This document shows, in pieces, positions 23,235 through 33,064 of a DNA stretch of 64,000 nt; the stretch's first letter is position 1, and every line of letters starts with the position of its first letter. This stretch comes from Ceratopteris richardii (taxonomy: Eukaryota > Streptophyta > Polypodiopsida > Polypodiales > Pteridaceae). A program made the position numbers and the translations under genes. Location of the stretch: assembly GCA_020310875.1 (NCBI GenBank), contig CM035435.1:64145336-64209335 (forward strand), in the 5' to 3' direction. The notes under the pieces were generated by a model, which was not told the origin of the DNA, did no database searches, and was given only the letters and a program-made list of their open reading frames with translations.

Positions 23235-26200
23235 ATGAACCTTAGATCAGGACGACACCTAGTAAGAGAGAGACAAAGCCTTAGATCTTCAGAGGCTAGT
23301 GTCAACCACACTGCTAGGTCCTGGGCCCAGCAGTTGAGTCACCACTCTCATTACCCTAGCTCGGATACCAGTGAATCAGGGATGTCTCAAGGCATGGATA
23401 GACCTACGGGAAGTTCAGGTATGCCTTACTTGTACAGGGTGGAAGGCCCTTACAAAACACAGTTGGAATACCTTAGGACCAACCGATTAGGTGCGAGCAT
23501 CTATGAGGACGGCCTAGGAAGATCTGTGGTCCAGATTAAAAACCCTGACCAATCCATAGGACTAGAGCACCCAGCTGTCAAGTTTGAAAACGGTGCATAC
23601 CTGGACAAGGAAGGAACCATATACGTAGTCACCAGTCATCCAGATAGGACAGATGAATTTGGAAATGTAATTTCAGAAGCGGACTTAGGTGACTTGGAAC
23701 AAGGAAACATGGGAGTGGAACCTAGAACCCCTCGAGGTAAATCAGTTCTCACTAGGATTATCACGCCTGAATGGGTCCCCCAAGACAACAAGAGCATAGA
23801 GTTGCTCCTCAATCGAGAAACTGATGAAGCCTTTTGGAGGTATAAGTCTAATCAGCCAACAGACATAGGAAATATCATGATCTATGAGTTTAAGGATCCG
23901 GATAGCCCAGGCAGAGTGACCTACTTAGATCATGCTTCAGAACGGATCTTTGTGGTGACAGAAAATGATAGGCATGCTTACACTTGGAAGGGGGAATTCA
24001 TTTTCCCCCAACCAAGATCAAATGTAGCCTATGGTCACCCTGGAGCTGGAACATCCCAGGCTCATGGTATGCAAAGAGACAGAAGTAAAGATAGACCAGA
24101 GGTAAGTTTTGCCAATCCAGTGGGCAGAGAAAGAACGAGAACGGAGACGAATAGGGTAGAACCTGAGATGCATAGAGCCCACAGGAACCAAAGAAATGTA
24201 GATGGATTCCCTCTGCCGAGGCCTAGAGAGCACACAAGAACTTTGAGACCCACCCAGCTAGTTAAGTCCATGAAGAATTACTTTGACGGCACAGGAGATC
24301 CCTATGATCATGTGGCAGAGTTCAAGCAAGTCTTGAGAGCTGAACAAGTGGAGGATCTGTTCACGCAGTACAATGCCTTCGGTCTAACCCTTAGGAACAC
24401 AGCACTTACGTGGTTTCAGCCATTAGATGAACGCCAGTTCAGGAGCATAGATCAACTCCTAGAGGCATTCATTGTAGAGTTCTCTAAGAGCGGCATAAGA
24501 CACAACACCTCCTCACTGATTCACAGCTTCAAGCAAACCCCTCAAGAGACTGTGAGACTTGCAGGAAGAAGATTTAGACAATATCTTGAAAGGTGCCCTA
24601 TTTCGGAGCTACCCACATCTGCTAAACAAGTAGCCTTATTTCTTCACGGATTGCTGAGCCCAAAATTGAGATCCTATGTGTATCTGAAAGACCCTAGGAC
24701 TATAGAAGAATGTGTACGTATGTGCATTGACATTGAAGATAACCTAGGAGAAGAGCTAGAGTTGTCCAAAATTTACAAAGATTCAGATAGTGCATCTAGC
24801 CACTCTTCCACGCAGTCCACATCAATTGAGGAACTTGCCGAAAAAGTAGCTCAGAAATTAGGTGTAACTAGCAAACAAATCCCAAGGTTTGCCCCAGTGA
24901 AAAGATGCTATACATGCGGTGGTGACCACATGGCGAATGTCTGCCCTATTATGGCTCAACCCCAAGTAAACCCTAGTAGCCAGTACTACACCATAGAACG
25001 GAGATACACCAACCACACCGCACAAGATTGCCCATACAACAAGCAGGCTGTTAGGCAACCCTACCCTCAGCACTACCAACAAGGCAGATACCAGAACCAG
25101 TACCCTCCACAACCATATGGAAGGCCACAACAAAATTTCCAACCTCAATATCAAAACCAACAAAGGCCTCAGCCTGTGCTAGCACAACAAACCCCAGCCC
25201 CAGCTAATGTGATTCCGGTAAAGTATGCTGTTGCAGAAGAAAACCTGAATAGAGCTATAGTCCCTGTAACATCCTTGATCTCTGAAAATGACCCAAGTGA
25301 TCATAGCTTTGATTCTACCCATGTGGATAGCCCCCAGGCTTACTACATGCAGTCTCCAGAACATGGTGAGTCCTACTATAGTGAAGAGCCGAACGAACCT
25401 AGTTGGGAATCAGATAACACGAACGTCATGTATACAAACCCCAATCCTAGGCCTCAATCTAGGCAAGTCAGACCTCCATTCCCAAGAGGGCCGTGCTACA
25501 GATGCCAAGGTGATCACCTCATTCGTGATTGTCCCTTACCTCCGCCTACACAAACTCAGTCCGTGACTATCCAAGGCTTTTGCCAAGACTGCGAAAAAGA
25601 GCATCTCTTACGAGATTGCCCTAAGAACCCCAATAGCATGCCAAAAATCACCCCTATCAACGTTGTTGGGTTAGTGGTAGACTCCTCAGGAAGTGTCACT
25701 TCCACTGCACCAGTACAGGTAGTCACTAGGGCTCAGACATTGCAGCAAAACCAAGGGGTAGGCCAGGAAAAGAGCCTAGATGCTAGCGATGCTGAGAGCC
25801 AAAATAAAAAGAGAACAAGAGCTTGGAAAGATAGCCGCGAACGCATGAAAAGGCAATGGGCAAAGAAGATGAGTGAACTTGAGGAAAGTTTACGAGAAAC
25901 CAAGGCTAAAATCATAGAGATCACGTCTCAACCGCACTCTCACACATTCCCGCCGCTACCACCCCCATCACCCTCCATCCCTTCACCCTCTAAGACAGCC
26001 CACGCAACCCACCCACCACCCCAAACAGGATCAGTGTTAGCTGATCCCACTCCCGAAGACATAGACATGATGCTTAAGGCATATCAGGCCAGAATCCAAG
26101 AAGGGCCAAACGTCACGGATCATGACAAGTGCTATCCTAGAGCTGACCTAGAGATAGAAAGAACCAAACTATGCGCGAAAATGGTCGCATTGGCTCAGAC

Positions 26201-29200
26201 TATGTTTGAAGCCAGTCGCCTTTTCAATTACTCAGGCTCAGCCAAAACGCAATTACACTTGGATGGATTCCTAGAGAAGTTAGAGAGGATAATTGCAAGA
26301 TCTGACAAGGAAGAAAAAAATCAAGACCAAGAAAAAGCAAGCAAAAACACGAATCATTCCCAATCGGAAGTTTATGTGGCCAATTCCACTAAACCAGACA
26401 GTTTCCCCTCCTTAGAAAGAATAGAGCGGCTAATTGCACAGTCAGAAAAGGAACCTACCCCTCAAAGGAAGGAAAGGGCAAGAGAACGGATAAGCCAGCC
26501 TCTTCAGGAAGCCCATGTGCCTCCTCAAGAAGCTTATCTTCCCCCCCAAAAGGCAGATGAGCCTCCCTTGAAAGCTCAAGTACCCCCACAGGTTGCCTAC
26601 ATTCCTTCTCAGGGAATGTGTGAGCCTGTTCGGAAAAGTAATAGAATAAGTAATCCTCCCCAAGAAGCTTGTGCTCCAGCCATTTGCGAGAACGAGGAGA
26701 GAGTCAACAATAGAATCAGCCCTCCTTCACAGGTTGCTTATGCGCCCAATTCTACGGAGCCAGACACTTCTTCTTCTATGAATCGGTTTGCACCAGACTT
26801 CCTACGAGAGATTCAAGAAGACAAATGGGATAACGAAAGCGAGGTCGCCCCTCCTTTTGAACTTGTGGACGATGCACACGACCAATTCCCACAAGACATC
26901 CCATCTATTTACGGGGAGCATGAGAGTGTTCAGTCTCACGAGAGATTAGACTTTGAGTCTAATTCCATACAAGAGCTACCCCACTTCACAGGCCCATGGG
27001 AAGCAAAGTCCACATGTATGAGAGCACCCACAGTCATGGTAAGGAACGACGACTCAGTCATTCCTAGGAACACAGAGGTAGTGAAGAACACTAATGTGCA
27101 GTGTAATCTCAGGTTAGAAGAGCTACTCAAGGTTAGACCTGAATTATGGAAACATGTAGCCAAACAAGTACCAGAGATAGCAAAACCTCGTTCCCAGGTA
27201 GGATCCCATAGGACAGTGCCAGAAATTCCCTTGGATAAGATCGGGGATATGTGTGAAGGTGAAGAAGGGAACACCTATCTTCCCATCACCTACCAGGACT
27301 ACACCACGAAGGCAATTTTGGACTCAGGTGCAGGAGTTGCAATTGCCACTACCTCCTTATGGAAGCGTTGGGGCAAGCCAGCACTCAGGCCAACGAGAAT
27401 GAAATTGCAAATGGCAGATGGTCACATAGAGAGACCCCTAGGATTGCTAGAAGGAATAACTCTCACCACTTGTGGTGTCGAGTTTGAACATACCTTTGCC
27501 ATATGTGACTTCAGCAAAAAGCATGCCTATGAGATGATTTTGGGAAGACCATTCATGCGACAGTTGCAAGTGGTACAGGATTGGGGGACCAATTCTTTGT
27601 ATCTGCAGCACTTAGGTGTTACAACCAAAGTCAATCTCAAGGATTATTCTCATAGAGATGTCCCTCCTATCCAGTGGAATCCCATCCATAGAGCTAAAGA
27701 TGACACAGAATCGGTGCATTCCATAGGGTCTGGATCCTCATGGATGCATGAAGACACCCACTTATGGATGTGCAAGGTAGCAGTAGACGAAGAGAAGAGA
27801 GAGAAAGCCAGAGAGGTAGGTGCGAAAGAAACCCATAGATCAATCCAAGACCCAGCCTATGCACCTGTAGTTTTTCCAGACGAAGAATTTGAACCTCACG
27901 GTTGGGCAGAAATCTTAGCAACAATGGACGTAGCCATCAACGAAGAACAATGGACACCTCACTGTGATGAGGATGGCTATGATATTTCAGTCTTCTCCAT
28001 AGAGCCAATCATGGGAGAGGCAGTTCTAGAAGAATGCGAACCTAGCCCTGATGCATTTGAGGATGCAAGTGACTCCGATCTAGAGTCAATCATTATGGAC
28101 CCACCATTTGCATCAGATGAAGAATACTTCCATGAGGTAGAATTTCAAACCCAGAGGCATGGAGAGCTGACAAATGACGTAAGATTAGCAACACATGTGA
28201 CCCCTAAGGAAGAAGGAAAGAAACGAAAGAAGAGAGAAGCCTTACCAGAAGAGGAAGAATCTTTGTTTGACGTCCCAGAAAATTTTAAGAAGTATGAGAT
28301 AGATGACAGGAGAGTCATGATTAGAATGCCCAAACGAGAGGCACAATCAGGAGAGGCCTATGATAACAAAGAAACTACCAAGAAAATCGTAGTGGCCCTA
28401 GAAGAAGGAGAGGAGAGATGCACGTATATAGGCCATGACCTGACAGAAGAAGAAGAGCACGAATTGATTGCCTTGCTAAGAGAATACAGAGATGTATTCG
28501 CTTGGAGTTACAAGGATTTGAAAGGGGTTGACCCGGACATATGCTCGCACACCATCCCCATGACCTCAGATGCCAAACCCTCTAAGCAAAAGCCTTATAC
28601 GTATAATGATAATTACGCTGCTAAGATCAAGGAGGAGATAGATAGACTGGTCGAAGCTGGATTTATCTATGAAATTGAGCACACTGAATGGGTATCCCCC
28701 ATCGTAGTGGTGCCCAAGAAGAATGGCAAGCTGCGTGTGTGCATTAACTTGAAAAAGGTTAATGCCGCCACGATTCGAGATAACTATCCGCTTCCCATCA
28801 CAGAACATCTCTTAGAAAGAGTGGCAGGCAAGGAAGTGTACAGCTTCCTTGATGGATTTTCTGGCTACAATCAAGTAGCCATAGCTCCAGAGGATCAGCA
28901 TAAGACAGCCTTTGCCACAGAATGGGGCATTTTTGCTTTTAGAGTAATGCCATTTGGGCTTACCAACGCACCAGCTACCTTCCAGAGACTGATGTGCCAT
29001 GTGTTTAAGGAGTTCCTAAGGAAGAGTTTAGAAGTCTATGTTGATGATCTTTGTGCTCATTCCAACGTTAGACAAACCCATATTCCTGAACTCAGACAAA
29101 TCTTTGACAAATGTAGAGAATATCAAGTCTGCCTAAACCCAGAAAAGTGCGTTTTTATGGTCAGGCAAGGCAAGATTCTAGGACACATAGTGTCAAAGAA

Positions 29201-32200
29201 TGGCATATCTACCGACGAAGAAAAAGTGAGAGCCATAGCGGAGTTACCTAGGCCAAAGAATGTCAAGGAAGTACAAGCTTTCATGGGGCATTGCGGTTAT
29301 TATCGACGATTTATACACATGTATGCTGTCATTGCAAAGCCCATGTACGGACTTCTGACAAACTTTGAATGGACGGATGAATGCGAAAATTCCTTCCAAG
29401 AGCTTAAACGAAGATTATGTTCAGCACCAATCTTGACCACACCAGATTGGAGTAAGCCATTCCATGTTCATGTGGATGCATCCAATTATGCCATTGGATG
29501 TGTGCTCGCACAACCTACTGGTGAAGGTAATATGGATCTTCCAATTGCCTATGCCAGTAGACAATTGAATGCGGCTGAACGGAATTACACCACTACAGAG
29601 CGCGAAGGATTAGGCATGGTATATGCAGTTAAAAAATTTAGACACTATTTGCTTGCAAATAAGTTTAAATTTTTTACTGATCATCAGGCGTTGTTATATC
29701 TTGTAAACAAGCCATGCAATACAGGAAGATTAGTGAGATGGTTTCTCTTGCTAATGGAATACGATTTTGAGGTTGTGGTAAGGAAAGGTAGGACTCATTT
29801 GAGAGCCGATCATCTCTCTAGGCTCACATCGGGAGAAGCCCCACAAGGAGTGTCAGATGACCTTCCGGATGCTTACTTGTTTAATTTGGAAGTGGTGCCG
29901 CAGTGGGCCAAGCCATTGGTACCAGTATTGACATACGGGCCTAACCATCCTGTGGTAAACACACGAAACAGAGAGGTTGTAAAAGCCCAAAAATACCACA
30001 TCATGGCAGGAAGCATGTACAAGCACACAGATCAAGGGATCTTGGCTTGTTGCGTAGAAGAGGATGAGTACGCTAAATGGTTGCAACTAGCACATGTAGG
30101 TGCACTAGAGCAACACCATTCAAAGCAACGAACGTTGCAGACTCTAAAGAGATTCGGAGTGCATTGGCCAACTATGGAAGCTGATGTCCAAAAGTTGTGC
30201 AAGGAATGCCCAATCTGTTGCACTAAACCACCAGTGGAACATGCCACTCTTTATCAAGTATCCATTGTGCCAGATTGGAGTGAACCTCTAGTATCATTCT
30301 TGCGGACAAACACATTCCCCCCAGACATGACTCTAGCTAGGAAAAGGAGTTTAGAACAAGAAGCCCTGGATTATTCACTCATAGGTGATAATCTATATAA
30401 GCGCGGTAAAGATGGTTACCTGAGGTTATGTGTCCATGAAAGTGAATATCTCAAAATCTTGGAGACTGCTCACCAAGGTGTAGCAGGAGGACACTTTGGA
30501 CCAGATCGGGTAATCAAGGCAATACTATTTGCGGGCTTCTGGTGGCCTACCCTTCACATGGATGCACATACCTATGTGAAACGGTGTGATGTCTGTCAGA
30601 GGACTCAGTATCCTATACGCAAAGATGAGATGCCACTGAAACCTATGATGGGTGGACGTGCATTCTCTAAGTGGGGAATAGACTTCGTAGGTCCTATTAA
30701 TCCCCCAGCTAAGGGTTCTCATGCGGAATACATCATTGTGGCAACAGATTATCTCACCAAGTGGGTAGAGGTAAAAGCTACAACCAAGAACGATGCTCAA
30801 ACAACTGCCAAATTCTTGTTTGAGAATGTATTCACGAGATATGGACTACCTATAGAGCTTGTAAGTGATAGAGGCACTCATTTCTTGAATGAAGTCATTG
30901 AAAATCTACTCCAAGAATTCTTGGTAATACACAAGAAGTCTGCCCCTTATCACCCTCAAGCTAATGGACAAGCTGAGAGCACTAATAAGATTTTATGCAA
31001 TGTACTAACTAAATTAGTGAACACTAAACGCTCTGATTGGGACAAACAGCTACACCATGCTGTTTGGGCATACCGAGTTGCCTACAAAACGGTACTCCAA
31101 GCCACCCCCTTTCAGATGGTATTCGGCCAAAACGCTGTGCTACCCTTGGATTTCCTGATTCCTACGTTGAAAGTAGCACAAGAACACGAATGGACATGTC
31201 ATGAGCTCTCCTCTAGGATCTTTGACCTTGAACGATTAGGAGAAACAAGACTGAGAGCCGCTGCTGGAATATATGCAGCTAAAAAGAGGCAGAAGGCATA
31301 CTTCGATGCCCATGTGAAGGATAAAGGCTTGAAAGCCGGAGATCTAGTTTTAGTCTATACACTGAAACAACACGCGAGGAAGCTAGAAAAGAGAGGCTAC
31401 GGACCTATGATTATCAATAGGATCTCCACGAGTGGAGCAGTACAATTAGCCACATTAGAGGGTGATGTTCTCCCAAATTATATTAGCGGTTGCAGAGTCA
31501 AGTTGTATCAGGAACCCCTCACGGAGGAAATGCTCAGTCGACTCAACACTGCTAAGAAACGCAAAGAGGAAGAAAAGAGAATTAGAGAAGAAGCTCAAGC
31601 AGAAGCCTTAGAACGCATCAGAAGGATGAAATTACGAAGGCAAGGTAGAGATCAGCCTAGAGCAAATGACTATGCAGATCAAGGATTTCCTATGGCCATG
31701 TGTGAAGTTGCAGGAACAAGCTCGCATAGGATAATTGATAGACGTCCTTTCATAACCATAGATATAGGACAAGGAAAGAGTGCAAGGACCGTAAGAGCCT
31801 TGATTGACTCAGGTGCTGCCACTAGCGCTGTTAAATTGTCTTACTGCCAAGAATTACAATTGACTGTCAATCCTGTGGAAGCATATCTTATAGGATTGGG
31901 AGGAGTGGAAACCCCTTGCATGGGCGAGGTGGAACTTCCCCTCTACATTCACGATGAGGCAATGACCGTTAAAGTACTAGTGTGTCAAGATGAGGATCTC
32001 ACTGAACCTCTCGTCTTGGGTCAGGATTGGATCTATGACCAAGCAGTCAATCTAAACCTAAGAAGTGGACTTCTCCAGGTTTGGCTCAATCATAGTCGAG
32101 TCACAGTAGAATTAGACAATGGAGCACTCAAGGAGCTAGGAAAGGCACAGACTCCTGGTCCTTCCAGGGGTACACATGATGATGACCATGCTGTTCTTGT

Positions 32201-32390
32201 TCAAAACCCTGTGTTGCAGAGGAATGATATTTGCAAAAAAGGAGTCAGGGATGCAACGGAACTCCCTTCTTTTCCAAAGGCCAGAAGGAGGCAGCAACCA
32301 AAGGCGGATCACAAGCAGAAGAAGCAGAGTACTACCTATGTCCGAGATCAAAAATACCTGCGCAGCAGAATGTCCCAGAAAATAAACTAG
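23235..32390 (+). CDS. gag-pol: Element IV Gag-Pol polyprotein, 3,051 aa
   Basis: One continuous frame encodes all core functions. Approximate residues: gag capsid domain 337-510; zinc knuckles at 558-570, 754-766 and 783-795, all CX2CX3HX4C; first retropepsin around D1363 (LDSGA) with ILGRPF near 1436; reverse transcriptase 1786-2000 with YVDD at 1935-1938; RNase H from about 2070 (D2081); a first zinc module 2280-2330 (CPIC at 2325-2328); a second zinc module 2400-2455 (H2413; CDVC 2451-2454). The integrase core has D2483, D2545 and E2581, that is D,D(35)E. A GPF-like module (YGPMIINRI) follows near 2720. A second retropepsin-like segment has LIDSGA (D2858) and VLGQDW (about 2927-2932). The polyprotein would package, copy and integrate the element. 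The second protease-like segment and doubled zinc module are unusual. Confidence 0.95.
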   Translation: MNLRSGRHLVRERQSLRSSEASVNHTARSWAQQLSHHSHYPSSDTSESGMSQGMDRPTGSSGMPYLYRVEGPYKTQLEYLRTNRLGASIYEDGLGRSVVQIKNPDQSIGLEHPAVKFENGAYLDKEGTIYVVTSHPDRTDEFGNVISEADLGDLEQGNMGVEPRTPRGKSVLTRIITPEWVPQDNKSIELLLNRETDEAFWRYKSNQPTDIGNIMIYEFKDPDSPGRVTYLDHASERIFVVTENDRHAYTWKGEFIFPQPRSNVAYGHPGAGTSQAHGMQRDRSKDRPEVSFANPVGRERTRTETNRVEPEMHRAHRNQRNVDGFPLPRPREHTRTLRPTQLVKSMKNYFDGTGDPYDHVAEFKQVLRAEQVEDLFTQYNAFGLTLRNTALTWFQPLDERQFRSIDQLLEAFIVEFSKSGIRHNTSSLIHSFKQTPQETVRLAGRRFRQYLERCPISELPTSAKQVALFLHGLLSPKLRSYVYLKDPRTIEECVRMCIDIEDNLGEELELSKIYKDSDSASSHSSTQSTSIEELAEKVAQKLGVTSKQIPRFAPVKRCYTCGGDHMANVCPIMAQPQVNPSSQYYTIERRYTNHTAQDCPYNKQAVRQPYPQHYQQGRYQNQYPPQPYGRPQQNFQPQYQNQQRPQPVLAQQTPAPANVIPVKYAVAEENLNRAIVPVTSLISENDPSDHSFDSTHVDSPQAYYMQSPEHGESYYSEEPNEPSWESDNTNVMYTNPNPRPQSRQVRPPFPRGPCYRCQGDHLIRDCPLPPPTQTQSVTIQGFCQDCEKEHLLRDCPKNPNSMPKITPINVVGLVVDSSGSVTSTAPVQVVTRAQTLQQNQGVGQEKSLDASDAESQNKKRTRAWKDSRERMKRQWAKKMSELEESLRETKAKIIEITSQPHSHTFPPLPPPSPSIPSPSKTAHATHPPPQTGSVLADPTPEDIDMMLKAYQARIQEGPNVTDHDKCYPRADLEIERTKLCAKMVALAQTMFEASRLFNYSGSAKTQLHLDGFLEKLERIIARSDKEEKNQDQEKASKNTNHSQSEVYVANSTKPDSFPSLERIERLIAQSEKEPTPQRKERARERISQPLQEAHVPPQEAYLPPQKADEPPLKAQVPPQVAYIPSQGMCEPVRKSNRISNPPQEACAPAICENEERVNNRISPPSQVAYAPNSTEPDTSSSMNRFAPDFLREIQEDKWDNESEVAPPFELVDDAHDQFPQDIPSIYGEHESVQSHERLDFESNSIQELPHFTGPWEAKSTCMRAPTVMVRNDDSVIPRNTEVVKNTNVQCNLRLEELLKVRPELWKHVAKQVPEIAKPRSQVGSHRTVPEIPLDKIGDMCEGEEGNTYLPITYQDYTTKAILDSGAGVAIATTSLWKRWGKPALRPTRMKLQMADGHIERPLGLLEGITLTTCGVEFEHTFAICDFSKKHAYEMILGRPFMRQLQVVQDWGTNSLYLQHLGVTTKVNLKDYSHRDVPPIQWNPIHRAKDDTESVHSIGSGSSWMHEDTHLWMCKVAVDEEKREKAREVGAKETHRSIQDPAYAPVVFPDEEFEPHGWAEILATMDVAINEEQWTPHCDEDGYDISVFSIEPIMGEAVLEECEPSPDAFEDASDSDLESIIMDPPFASDEEYFHEVEFQTQRHGELTNDVRLATHVTPKEEGKKRKKREALPEEEESLFDVPENFKKYEIDDRRVMIRMPKREAQSGEAYDNKETTKKIVVALEEGEERCTYIGHDLTEEEEHELIALLREYRDVFAWSYKDLKGVDPDICSHTIPMTSDAKPSKQKPYTYNDNYAAKIKEEIDRLVEAGFIYEIEHTEWVSPIVVVPKKNGKLRVCINLKKVNAATIRDNYPLPITEHLLERVAGKEVYSFLDGFSGYNQVAIAPEDQHKTAFATEWGIFAFRVMPFGLTNAPATFQRLMCHVFKEFLRKSLEVYVDDLCAHSNVRQTHIPELRQIFDKCREYQVCLNPEKCVFMVRQGKILGHIVSKNGISTDEEKVRAIAELPRPKNVKEVQAFMGHCGYYRRFIHMYAVIAKPMYGLLTNFEWTDECENSFQELKRRLCSAPILTTPDWSKPFHVHVDASNYAIGCVLAQPTGEGNMDLPIAYASRQLNAAERNYTTTEREGLGMVYAVKKFRHYLLANKFKFFTDHQALLYLVNKPCNTGRLVRWFLLLMEYDFEVVVRKGRTHLRADHLSRLTSGEAPQGVSDDLPDAYLFNLEVVPQWAKPLVPVLTYGPNHPVVNTRNREVVKAQKYHIMAGSMYKHTDQGILACCVEEDEYAKWLQLAHVGALEQHHSKQRTLQTLKRFGVHWPTMEADVQKLCKECPICCTKPPVEHATLYQVSIVPDWSEPLVSFLRTNTFPPDMTLARKRSLEQEALDYSLIGDNLYKRGKDGYLRLCVHESEYLKILETAHQGVAGGHFGPDRVIKAILFAGFWWPTLHMDAHTYVKRCDVCQRTQYPIRKDEMPLKPMMGGRAFSKWGIDFVGPINPPAKGSHAEYIIVATDYLTKWVEVKATTKNDAQTTAKFLFENVFTRYGLPIELVSDRGTHFLNEVIENLLQEFLVIHKKSAPYHPQANGQAESTNKILCNVLTKLVNTKRSDWDKQLHHAVWAYRVAYKTVLQATPFQMVFGQNAVLPLDFLIPTLKVAQEHEWTCHELSSRIFDLERLGETRLRAAAGIYAAKKRQKAYFDAHVKDKGLKAGDLVLVYTLKQHARKLEKRGYGPMIINRISTSGAVQLATLEGDVLPNYISGCRVKLYQEPLTEEMLSRLNTAKKRKEEEKRIREEAQAEALERIRRMKLRRQGRDQPRANDYADQGFPMAMCEVAGTSSHRIIDRRPFITIDIGQGKSARTVRALIDSGAATSAVKLSYCQELQLTVNPVEAYLIGLGGVETPCMGEVELPLYIHDEAMTVKVLVCQDEDLTEPLVLGQDWIYDQAVNLNLRSGLLQVWLNHSRVTVELDNGALKELGKAQTPGPSRGTHDDDHAVLVQNPVLQRNDICKKGVRDATELPSFPKARRRQQPKADHKQKKQSTTYVRDQKYLRSRMSQKIN

Positions 32391-32861
32391 GTGTGGGTGC
32401 GGAAAGGCGAACGACCGGGCGCACCACCGTCAACTACACGGGCAAAGCCTCTTATTAGTAACCAACAACACGACGCTAATAAGAAGTCTGTCAGAAATTC
32501 TTCTGCTAAAGTAAAATCTATTTGGGTGCCCAAGAAGTCGATGAAGGCAAGCCCACAATCTAGACAAATTTGGGTGCCTAAGGCTTGCTTGAGGGCACAA
32601 GTAGTTACACCAAGGCCACAACCTATGCAGCATAACCCATCTACGAGTACAACCAGTATTCCCTCGTGCTCAACACTTAGGAACACACCAAGACCCATGA
32701 GCATGCATGTAATCACTTATAAGTGGGTCCCTAAAAGGCCCCACTCCCAAACAGCGACACCGACACAGCTCTCTGGAGTCTCTACGAAACCGAAAGCAAA
32801 GCCCATCCACTGCATTTGGCAGTCTAAGATCTGTAATAAACCCCCCGACCCCGATTTGTAA
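32391..32861 (+). CDS. Short linker frame with repeated W-V-P-K motifs (element IV)
   Basis: A 157-codon open frame lies between Gag-Pol and the third ORF. It repeats a short motif: KSIWVPKK, RQIWVPKA, YKWVPKRP and, more loosely, HCIWQSK. It is basic and rich in serine, threonine and proline. Element II has the corresponding place filled by ARIWIPKK and TQIWIPKS (43740-43800). Conservation across two elements suggests real coding sequence. How it is translated and what it does are unknown; no family was recognised. Confidence 0.5.
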   Translation: MWVRKGERPGAPPSTTRAKPLISNQQHDANKKSVRNSSAKVKSIWVPKKSMKASPQSRQIWVPKACLRAQVVTPRPQPMQHNPSTSTTSIPSCSTLRNTPRPMSMHVITYKWVPKRPHSQTATPTQLSGVSTKPKAKPIHCIWQSKICNKPPDPDL

Positions 32862-33027
32862 ATTCACCCCACTTACTAACGGCATTAGTCTCCTAGGAAT
32901 ACACAAACGTTAACTACACTCACTGTCTTCGTGCACTTACTAACACTAACTCACCATCTACCTCATGTTAATGTTGTAACGGGGACAACAACGGATTTAT
33001 TTTGTCCATTACGATGTTAACACATGA

Positions 33028-33043
33028 TTCTATATTCTCACAG
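33028..33043 (+). promoter_or_regulatory. Candidate splice acceptor before element IV third ORF
   Basis: TTCTATATTCTCACAG is a pyrimidine-rich stretch ending in CAG, 21 bases upstream of the likely ATG at 33065. Element II has the same arrangement at 44487. Spliced transcripts for the third ORF are known from envelope-class Athila-type elements such as barley BAGY-2. That this element uses the site is inferred. Confidence 0.5.
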
Positions 33044-33064
33044 AATCAGAAAGCAAGAAGAAAA

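Noticed and set aside
29700-30100. Second (archaeal-type) RNase H as in many Tat/Ogre elements
   Set aside because: The sequence after the first RNase H reads as a zinc-type module (CPIC) without the RNase H acidic motifs I would expect. A profile search could change this.
31330-31520. Chromodomain at the integrase C-terminus
   Set aside because: Only a GPF-like module is visible, followed by a charged helix and the second protease-like segment; no chromodomain aromatic pattern was seen.
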